Position numbers and translations under genes: made by a program | Shown here: one piece after another, positions 57,904 to 64,000 of the stretch | Numbering within the stretch: position 1 is the stretch's first letter | Layout: each line of letters begins with the position of its first letter | Notes under the pieces: model-generated | Seen by the model: the letters and a program-made list of their open reading frames with translations, nothing else | The model's database searches: none | What the model was told of the DNA's origin: nothing | Assembly (NCBI GenBank): GCA_903861645.1 | Contig: CAIOVE010000037.1 | Location: 1 to 64,000 of the forward strand | Direction of reading: 5' to 3' | DNA from: an uncultured Hyphomicrobiales bacterium | GTDB lineage: Bacteria; Pseudomonadota; Alphaproteobacteria; Rhizobiales; Beijerinckiaceae | DNA length: 64,000 nt

Positions 57904-59109
57904 ATGAAAGTCTATTTGATGGACCTGCTGCCTTACGGCAGGCATTTCGACCAGTTCAAGGCGGACCGTTACATTCCCTACCCCCTGCCCGGCAGCCATT
58001 TCGACCCCGAAATCGCCGCGCAAACCTATGCCGAGCATTTCGACATCTGGAACGAAATGGAGGAGCTGGGCTTCGACGGCGTCGGCCTCAACGAGCATCA
58101 CACGACGCCGCACGGCCTGATGGTTTCGCCCAACGCCATCGCCATGGCCGCGGCGCGCACCACCAAGAAGCTGGAGTTCCTGCTGCTCGGCAATCTCTTG
58201 CCGCTGCACAACCCGCTGCGCATCGCCGAGGAACTCGCGATGGCGGACTGTATTTCCCGGGGGCGCATCCTTTCGGGCTTCGCCCGCGGCGTGCCGCGCG
58301 AATACCGCGTCTATGACGTGCCTATGTCGGAATCCCGCGCCCGCTTCGACGAGGCGCTGGAAATCATCCAGCTCGCCTGGACGAAGGACACCTTCTCGTA
58401 CGACGGAAAATTCTGGAAATACAAGGACATCGGCATCTGGCCGCGGCCCTTCCAGCAGCCGCATCCGCCGGTCTGGATTCCCTTCACCGGCAGCAAGGAA
58501 ACGATCCAGCTCGCTGGCCGAAACAATTTCCGCGCCGTCATGTCGGCGGGTCATCCGGGCGTCACCGAGGACATCGTCCAGTATTACGCCAAGCAGTTGG
58601 CCGATCACGGACACCAGATCACGCCGCAGCACATGTGCCTGTTCACCGACGCCTATGTCGCCGACAGCGCCGACGCGGCGTTGAAGGAGAACATGTCCTA
58701 TTATCTCTATTTCGTGCAGACGCTCTGGCATCACGGCAGCGACCAGCCCAAGGAAGCGCTGGGCAAGGCTGGCTACGTGGCCTCCTCGTCGTTCGACTAC
58801 CTGCGGCCGGAAAACCAGCCGCACGCGGAAATGGACCGGGCGAAGATCCGCCTGACCAACGCGTCGGACGTCGAGGCCCGCGTCAAGAACGGTTCGCTCG
58901 CCTGGGGTTCGCCCAAGGAAGTGGCCGAGCGGCTGATCGACAAGGCCGAGCAGATGGGCGCCAACCAGTTGTTGCTGAACGTCAATCTCGGCGCGCCGCC
59001 GCACGACATGTTCCGCGAGCAGGTCAGGCGCTTCGGCAAGGAAGTCCTGCCGATCCTGCAAAAGCACCAGGTAAAGAAGGTGCCGCTGGCCGCCGCCGCC
59101 GCGGCCTGA
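57904..59109 (+). CDS. LLM class flavin-dependent oxidoreductase (luciferase-like)
   Basis: A 401-residue bacterial-luciferase-type monooxygenase (MKVYLMDLLPYGRHFDQFKADRYIPYPLPGSHFDPE; EELGFDGVGLNEHHTTPHGLMVSPNAIAMAAARTTKKLEFLLLGNLLPLHNPLRIAEELAMADCISRGRILSGFARGVPREY). The GLNEHH and GRILSGFARG blocks are typical. It uses reduced flavin supplied by another protein; the substrate is unknown. The ATG at 57904 lies behind AGGGGAG; a GTG 6 bases upstream overlaps the ribosome site. Confidence 0.9.
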   Translation: MKVYLMDLLPYGRHFDQFKADRYIPYPLPGSHFDPEIAAQTYAEHFDIWNEMEELGFDGVGLNEHHTTPHGLMVSPNAIAMAAARTTKKLEFLLLGNLLPLHNPLRIAEELAMADCISRGRILSGFARGVPREYRVYDVPMSESRARFDEALEIIQLAWTKDTFSYDGKFWKYKDIGIWPRPFQQPHPPVWIPFTGSKETIQLAGRNNFRAVMSAGHPGVTEDIVQYYAKQLADHGHQITPQHMCLFTDAYVADSADAALKENMSYYLYFVQTLWHHGSDQPKEALGKAGYVASSSFDYLRPENQPHAEMDRAKIRLTNASDVEARVKNGSLAWGSPKEVAERLIDKAEQMGANQLLLNVNLGAPPHDMFREQVRRFGKEVLPILQKHQVKKVPLAAAAAA

Positions 59110-59122
59110 GGATCGAAAACGT

Positions 59123-59151
59123 GGATCGCGCGGCTCAGGCGCGCGCGATCC
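59123..59151. terminator. Stem-loop between convergent LLM and permease genes
   Basis: GGATCGCGCG / CGCGCGATCC, a perfect 10-bp stem with a 9-base loop, overlapping the last codons of the permease gene. No U-tract on either strand. Confidence 0.4.
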
Positions 59152-60187
59152 GCTCGTACCCCTTGAAGCGATAGATCGCGGCCGAGGCGACCCAGGCCAG
59201 CGCGAAAACGCCGATGACGACAAACCCGAAATCGGCGAGGTCGTCATTGAGCGCGGCGATCAGGCTCCAGAAGCCGCCCTCGAGGCCAAGCCGTTCGCCG
59301 ATCAGTCCAAGCGCCTCGACGCCGCCGATCAGCACCGCGACGACGACCGAAATCGCCGTGATCGTCAGATTGTACCAAAGCTTGCGGATGGGATGCACGA
59401 AGGCCCAGCCATAGGCGCCGACCATCATCGCGCTGTCGGCGGTGTCGACCAGCGCCATGCCGGCGGTGAACAGGGCGGGAAAAACCAGAATTTGCCACGC
59501 GCCCATGCCCTGCGCCGCCTGACCCGCCGCGATGCCCAAAAGACCGATCTCGGTCGCCGTATCAAAGCCAAGCCCGAACAGAAATCCGATCGGATACATG
59601 TGCCAGCTTTGCGTCACCGTGCCGAACAAGGGCCGGAAAATCCGCGCCAGAATCCCGCCGCCCGACAGCAACATGTCGAGGGAATCGTTATCGAGTTCGC
59701 CGCCCTTGGCGACGTGCCGGAAATTCCGCCACACGCCGCGCAGGATCAGGAGATTCGCCAACGCGATGACCAGCAGGAAAAAGGCGGATACCGACGTGCC
59801 GATGACTCCGCCGATGGTCTTGAAGGACTCGAAGCGGGACTGCATCGCCATGGTCGTCGCCGCAAGCAGGGCGGTCGCGATGATGACGATGGTCGAATGG
59901 CCCAGCGAGAAGAACAGGCCGACGTTCAGGGGGCGCTTGCCCTCCTGCATCAGCTTGCGCACCACATTGTCGATGGCGGCGATGTGATCGGCGTCGACGG
60001 CGTGCCGCAGGCCGAAAACCCAGGCCAGCAGGGCCGTGCCCAGCAACGCCGGCTGATCGTGGAACAGCGCCCAGGCCCAGACCCAGGCCGCGACATTGGC
60101 CAGTATGAGCAAGGCGAAAACGCCCTTGAGACGCGTGGCGGCGCCATCGCGGGAGTCATCGAACAGGCCTTCCGACACCACCGACAA
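59135..60187 (-). CDS. Nickel/cobalt permease (NiCoT, HoxN/NixA family)
   Basis: A 350-residue eight-helix metal permease. The nickel signature GLRHAVDADHIAAIDN (His-x4-Asp-His), SLGHSTIVI and LGFDTATEIGLLG are all intact. It would supply nickel or cobalt to enzymes not present in this window. The start is unsure: TTG at 60187 has AAGGGAG 5 bases upstream and leaves the direct repeats at 60209-60236 outside the gene; a GTG at 60238 would add 17 residues (MYEKRKLPYEAGWKGAI) through those repeats. Confidence 0.9.
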   Translation of the reverse strand: MSVVSEGLFDDSRDGAATRLKGVFALLILANVAAWVWAWALFHDQPALLGTALLAWVFGLRHAVDADHIAAIDNVVRKLMQEGKRPLNVGLFFSLGHSTIVIIATALLAATTMAMQSRFESFKTIGGVIGTSVSAFFLLVIALANLLILRGVWRNFRHVAKGGELDNDSLDMLLSGGGILARIFRPLFGTVTQSWHMYPIGFLFGLGFDTATEIGLLGIAAGQAAQGMGAWQILVFPALFTAGMALVDTADSAMMVGAYGWAFVHPIRKLWYNLTITAISVVVAVLIGGVEALGLIGERLGLEGGFWSLIAALNDDLADFGFVVIGVFALAWVASAAIYRFKGYERIARA

Positions 60188-60208
60188 GATTGCTCCCTTC
60201 CATCCAGC

Positions 60209-60236
60209 TTCATACGGAAGTTTTCTTTTTTCATAC
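60209..60236 (-). promoter_or_regulatory. Direct repeats GTATGAA upstream of the nickel permease
   Basis: On the minus strand GTATGAA occurs at 60236-60230 and 60215-60209, exactly 21 bases (two helical turns) apart. GTATGA is the half-site of the E. coli NikR operator, but there the halves are inverted. A metal-responsive operator is possible. Confidence 0.35.
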
Positions 60237-60402
60237 ACGCGAAGTCCGGGTCAAGGGCCTTGCCGCGGCGGCTCGATTGATTCAGGCGCAACCTGTTCCC
60301 CAGACCGGTTCTGGATTAGCCTGAGGATCATAATCAAGACATCCCTCCGGGAGGACGGATGAGACCCGCGCGGCGCTCCCGCCCACGCCCGAAAGGTTGT
60401 CC

Positions 60403-61185
60403 ATGCGTTTCAGATTGAGCAATGGCCTGTCGATCGCCTATCGCACCAGAGGCGCTGGACGGCCTGTCGTGCTGATGCATCCGGTCGGGGTGCGCGGCGC
60501 CTTCTGGGATGGCGTCATCGCCGAGCTTGAAGGCGAGTGTCGCCTGATAGCTCCCGATTTCCGCGGCCACGGCGACAGCGACGCCCCCGCCAGCGGCTTT
60601 GGTCTCGACGACCTCGCGGCCGACATCATCGAATTGCTGCGCGCCGTCGGCCAGCCTCCGGCCCTCGTCGTCGGCTGCTCCATGGGCGGCATGGTCGCTC
60701 AGGCGATCGGCTGCCTCGCGCCTGACGTGGCGAGCGGCATTGTCATCGCCAACACCGCCCATCTGCGCAATGAGCAGGGTCGGGCGACCATGGTGCAACG
60801 CGCCCTTCAGGCGGAAAAGGGCATGCCCATCGTTCTGCCGACGACGCTCTCGCGCTGGTTCGACGCGCAGACCATGGTCGCGCGGCCCGAACTGGTGGCC
60901 CGCGCGCGCGACTGGCTGATCGAGGCTGACCCCGTCGTCCACGCCTGGTCATGGCGCGCGATCCGCGATCTGAATTACGCCGAGCGCCTGAAATCGCTGT
61001 CGATACCCGCTCTCGCGGTTGCCGGTCTGCGCGATCAGTCGACGCCGGTCGCGGCCATGCAGGCGATGGCGCGCGACATTCCCCATTGCGCCTACCGTGA
61101 AATCGATTCCGGCCATCTCGCGCCGCTGGAGGAGCCCGCCCGGTTCGCCGCGCTGCTGCGCGAATTCATGGCCGGACTTTCCTGA
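60403..61185 (+). CDS. Alpha/beta hydrolase, 3-oxoadipate enol-lactonase-like
   Basis: A 260-residue alpha/beta hydrolase. The oxyanion region is VVLMHPVGVRGAFWDGVI, the nucleophile elbow VVGCSMGGMVAQ, the acid AGLRDQSTP and the base His in DSGHLAPLEEPARF. Its length and the N-terminus resemble PcaD, which opens 3-oxoadipate enol-lactone, but no other pca genes are present. The ATG at 60403 follows AAAGG. A UbiD gene starts 26 bases downstream. Confidence 0.82.
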   Translation: MRFRLSNGLSIAYRTRGAGRPVVLMHPVGVRGAFWDGVIAELEGECRLIAPDFRGHGDSDAPASGFGLDDLAADIIELLRAVGQPPALVVGCSMGGMVAQAIGCLAPDVASGIVIANTAHLRNEQGRATMVQRALQAEKGMPIVLPTTLSRWFDAQTMVARPELVARARDWLIEADPVVHAWSWRAIRDLNYAERLKSLSIPALAVAGLRDQSTPVAAMQAMARDIPHCAYREIDSGHLAPLEEPARFAALLREFMAGLS

Positions 61186-61211
61186 GCCCTTAAATCAAGG
61201 ACCGCCGCACC

Positions 61212-62858
61212 ATGACATCCGGACACATTGGCGCGCGCCCGCCGCGCGACCTGCGCGAACATATCGCCGCGCTCGACGCCGCGGGTCTGCTGACGCGCAT
61301 CGACCGCCCCATCAACAAGGACACGCAATTGCAGCCGCTGGCGCGGTGGCAATTCATCGGCGGCATCCCCGAAAACGAGCGGCGCGCGTTCCTGTTCACG
61401 AATGTCACGGATTCGAAGGGCCGGCGCTACGACATGCCCGTTCTCTTGGGCGCGCTGGCGGGCTCGCCGCGCATATACGCCCTTGGCATGGGCCGGCCCG
61501 TGGAGGAAATCGGCCCCGCGTGGACGCGCGCCATCGCCAACCCCATACCGCCAGTCACGGTCGCCGGCGCGCCCTGTCAGGAAGTGGTGATCACCGGCGA
61601 CGCCTTGCGCGAAAAGGGTGGCGGCCTCGCGGCGCTGCCCGTGCCCATCTCCACGCCGGGATACGACGCCGCGCCCTATCTGACGGCCACCCTTTGCGTC
61701 ACGCGCGATCCCGACACCGGCGTGCAAAACACCGGCATGTATCGCGCCGCGCTTAAGGCGACCGACCGCCTCGTCGTGCGCATGGTCGCGCGACCGGGCG
61801 GCGCGGGCGGCTGGTTGCACTGGCTGAAATACCGCGAGCGCGGCGAACCCATGCCCATATCCATCGCGATTGGCGGCGCGCCAGTCGTGGTGTTCACATC
61901 GCCGGCCAAGCTCGCCGTCGACGCCGACGAATATGGCGTCGCCGGGGCGCTCGCGGGCGCGCCCATCGAGATGGTCCGCTGCAAGACGAATGATCTGCTT
62001 GTTCCCGCCAGCGCGGAAATCGTCATCGAGGGCGTCATCGACACGAGCGTGCTCGAGCCCGAGGCCCCCTTCGGCGAAAGCAACGGCTATGTCGCGCTGG
62101 AAGCCTTCAACATGCCCATGCGCGTGACGGCGATCACGCGCCGCGAGGACGCGCTTTTCAACGCCATCATCAGTCAGGTCACGCCAAGCGAATCCAGCGT
62201 CATCAAGAAGGTCGCCTATGAGCCACTTTTTCTCGATTACCTGAAGCGCAAACTGAACGTGAAGGGCGTGAAGCGCGTCGTCCTGCATGAACCCCTCACC
62301 AACCTGCGGCCGGTCATCTTCGTGCAATTTGAATACGGCGCGCCGCAGGCCGAGATCTGGCGCGCCCTGCGCGGCGCCAGCGCCTTCATCTCCAATTTCG
62401 GCAAGGTGGTCATCGCCGTGAGCGACGACATCGATCCATCCTCCGTCGACGCGGTGCTCTGGTCCATCGCCTACCGCAGCAACCCCATCGAGGACGCGTT
62501 GATCGTGCCTTACAAGGGCGGCGGGCAAGGATCGCAGTATGGCGAAAAGCGCGCCGACTCCGCGCTGCTGATCGACGCCACGCGCAAGCGGCCCATGCCG
62601 CCCCTCGCCCTGCCGCGCAAGGAGTTCATGGAGGACGCGCTGGCGATCTGGAACGAGTTGGGACTGCCCGCCGTCAAGGTTCCCTCCCCATGGCACGGCT
62701 ATACGCTCGGCAACTGGGGCGACGACTGGGAGACCTTCGCGCGCAACGCGGTCGCCGGCGACTGGGAGGCGAATGGTCTGCAAACGCTGAAACGCCAACG
62801 CGCCGGCCTCGACGCCGAAACACCCGCGCGCGTGGTCGAGCCGCCGCCAAAGCCCTGA
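61212..62858 (+). CDS. UbiD family decarboxylase
   Basis: A 548-residue UbiD-type reversible decarboxylase that needs prenylated FMN made by UbiX (not in the window). Family marks are NPIPPVTVAGAPCQEVVITGD, the metal/prFMN region GVQNTGMYRAALKATDRLVVRM, and the Glu-rich active site LEPEAPFGESNGYVALEAF. It is longer than E. coli UbiD (497), like aromatic and UbiD-Fdc relatives. Co-transcribed with the hydrolase; the substrate may be an aromatic or alpha,beta-unsaturated acid. Confidence 0.9.
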   Translation: MTSGHIGARPPRDLREHIAALDAAGLLTRIDRPINKDTQLQPLARWQFIGGIPENERRAFLFTNVTDSKGRRYDMPVLLGALAGSPRIYALGMGRPVEEIGPAWTRAIANPIPPVTVAGAPCQEVVITGDALREKGGGLAALPVPISTPGYDAAPYLTATLCVTRDPDTGVQNTGMYRAALKATDRLVVRMVARPGGAGGWLHWLKYRERGEPMPISIAIGGAPVVVFTSPAKLAVDADEYGVAGALAGAPIEMVRCKTNDLLVPASAEIVIEGVIDTSVLEPEAPFGESNGYVALEAFNMPMRVTAITRREDALFNAIISQVTPSESSVIKKVAYEPLFLDYLKRKLNVKGVKRVVLHEPLTNLRPVIFVQFEYGAPQAEIWRALRGASAFISNFGKVVIAVSDDIDPSSVDAVLWSIAYRSNPIEDALIVPYKGGGQGSQYGEKRADSALLIDATRKRPMPPLALPRKEFMEDALAIWNELGLPAVKVPSPWHGYTLGNWGDDWETFARNAVAGDWEANGLQTLKRQRAGLDAETPARVVEPPPKP

Positions 62859-62949
62859 TTGATCGGACGCGCCGCCCGCGCGCGATAAGTTACCGCGCGT
62901 TGACCAAAGCAACCGTTTGGAAACCACTCGTTAGGTAAACTTCCATCCA

Positions 62950-63645
62950 ATGGCTGTTCAGGACATTGGGATGCAGGTCGACCTATCGGGAAAGGTGGCG
63001 CTTGTGACCGGCGCGAGCCGCGGCATTGGCGCGGCCGTCGTCGAGGCGCTGCGCGCGGCCGGCGCCACCGTGACCGGCGTGTCGCGCGCGCAGGGCGTGG
63101 ACCTCCTCGATCGCGACCAGCGCGCGAGACTGACCGCGCGCGCCGATATTCTTGTTAATTGCGCCGGCATGCAGGCGGCCCACCCGGCCCTTGACTATCC
63201 AATTGACACCTGGGACCGCGAACTCGAGATCAATCTCACCGCCACGTTCGATCTCTGCCAGAGGGTCGCGCCGGGCATGATCGAACGGCGCTGGGGCCGC
63301 ATCATCAATTTCAGCAGCATCGCCGGGATTCAGGGCACGCGCGGCATTATCGGATACTCCGTCGCCAAGGCGGGCCTGATCCAACTCACCAAATGTCTGA
63401 GCAACGAATGGGCGCCCTTTGGCGTGACCGTCAATTGCGTCGCGCCCGGCTATATCGAAACGGAAATGCTCAAGCCCCTGACAGAAAACGCCACCGCGGC
63501 CGAGCTGACCAGGGGACGCATTCCCGTTGGTCGGTTCGGCGCAAGCGAGGAAGTGGCGTCTTCCGTCGTTTTCCTGTGCGGCGAGCAATCAAGATACATC
63601 ACCGGCGTCACCTTGCCGGTCGACGGAGGATGGATGGCCCGATGA
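62950..63645 (+). CDS. SDR family oxidoreductase
   Basis: A 231-residue short-chain dehydrogenase. Cofactor loop TGASRGIG, structural NCAG, and catalytic Ser (NFSSIAG) with Tyr-x3-Lys in YSVAKAG. The C-terminus GVTLPVDGGWMAR is standard. Substrate is unknown. It overlaps the radical SAM gene by 4 bases and starts a new operon; the 91-bp gap before it holds no clear promoter. Confidence 0.9.
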   Translation: MAVQDIGMQVDLSGKVALVTGASRGIGAAVVEALRAAGATVTGVSRAQGVDLLDRDQRARLTARADILVNCAGMQAAHPALDYPIDTWDRELEINLTATFDLCQRVAPGMIERRWGRIINFSSIAGIQGTRGIIGYSVAKAGLIQLTKCLSNEWAPFGVTVNCVAPGYIETEMLKPLTENATAAELTRGRIPVGRFGASEEVASSVVFLCGEQSRYITGVTLPVDGGWMAR

Positions 63646-64000
63646 AAATCAAGACAATCGAACTGCGGGAAAACCAGCGCATCGATCTGGGCAAGGCCGC
63701 GCCAATTCCCGCGCCGCTGTCGCTCTATCTGGAGCCGACCAGCCTGTGCAACATGCGGTGCGAGTTCTGCCCGACCGGCGACGCGATGCTTCGCCGCGAG
63801 CGCCCCAATGGCATGATGGATATCGCCCTCGTCGAGAAACTCGTTCGCGATGTCAGGGAATGGGGCGTTCAACTGCGCCGCATCAATCTTTACAAGGATG
63901 GCGAGCCGACCCTGCATAAGCAGTTCATCGAGATGGTGCAAATCCTCAAGGCGGGCGGCATCAGCAAGGAATTGTGGACGAAGACAAACGGCCTTCTGCT
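63642..64000 (+). CDS. Radical SAM protein (5' part; continues past window)
   Basis: The first 119 residues of a radical SAM enzyme. The [4Fe-4S] motif is Cys36-x3-Cys40-x2-Cys43 (CNMRCEFCPTG) at the start of the barrel, and KDGEPTLHKQFIEMVQ is the GE motif that binds SAM. The form resembles SPASM-type proteins often found in surface polysaccharide or peptide modification loci. The end is cut by the window edge. Function is undetermined. Confidence 0.85.
   Translation, partial: MKIKTIELRENQRIDLGKAAPIPAPLSLYLEPTSLCNMRCEFCPTGDAMLRRERPNGMMDIALVEKLVRDVREWGVQLRRINLYKDGEPTLHKQFIEMVQILKAGGISKELWTKTNGLL

Noticed and set aside
1-64000. CRISPR arrays, insertion sequences, integrases, attachment sites
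   Set aside because: No regularly spaced repeats, transposase genes or tRNA-linked duplications were seen.

Overview
The window is dense, GC-rich bacterial chromosome with about 50 protein genes, no RNA genes, no insertion sequences and no CRISPR array. The gene set points to an alphaproteobacterium of the order Hyphomicrobiales (Rhizobiales). The evidence is a ChvI-ChvG two-component system fused to a short HprK / ManX-type EIIA / HPr regulatory block, an ECF sigma with a ChrR-type zinc anti-sigma, NAD-dependent soluble formate dehydrogenase FdsGBACD, the lgt-midA-pgeF string, and a DnaG without zinc ligands. A genus cannot be fixed from sequence alone.

Layout. 1-9.6 kb is housekeeping (rpoD, dnaG, selO, yqeY, carA) with a cytosolic substrate-binding-like protein and a TadG-like pilus protein. 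10-17.7 kb is an ECF/ChrR divergon: one arm encodes an FAD amine-oxidase-like protein, DUF1365 and a cyclopropane-fatty-acid-synthase (CFAS) homolog; the other encodes the sigma, ChrR, DUF1295, a second CFAS homolog and a membrane protein; DUF2177 sits at the end. Three sites match the known RpoE/ChrR-type promoter (T/CGATCC, 18 nt, TA-rich -10), so this looks like a photo-oxidative/singlet-oxygen lipid-remodelling regulon, possibly for furan fatty acids. 17.8-23 kb holds an AtzE-like amidase with an AtzG-like small partner, a ThDP enzyme, UbiK and a second amidase. 23-27.9 kb is lgt-midA-pgeF plus an orphan KAP-type NTPase. 27.9-36.6 kb is the formate dehydrogenase operon with FdhD, an OFA-type transporter and a LysR regulator.

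37.7-51.2 kb is the main accessory region: a 2OG-Fe(II) oxygenase, an MFS transporter, a class II aldolase, then an operon of EutA-like reactivase, bicupin, dihydroxyphthalate-decarboxylase-like protein and nadC. This faces a Rieske oxygenase, with a divergent reductase and a Gfo/Idh dehydrogenase, followed by MarR and GMC oxidoreductase genes. Sizes and order recall the phthalate pht2-pht5 set. The same palindrome core TTAG-N4-CTAA occurs in front of both halves, so the nearby MarR protein probably controls them together. The EutA-like and NadC members are not expected in a phthalate pathway and are the most novel part of the window.

51.4-57.5 kb returns to core functions: YbjN, proC, a TetR regulator, and the chvI-chvG-hprK-manX-ptsH block. 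57.9-64 kb has an LLM flavin oxidoreductase, a nickel/cobalt permease, an enol-lactonase-like hydrolase with a UbiD decarboxylase, and the start of an SDR / radical SAM operon cut by the window edge.
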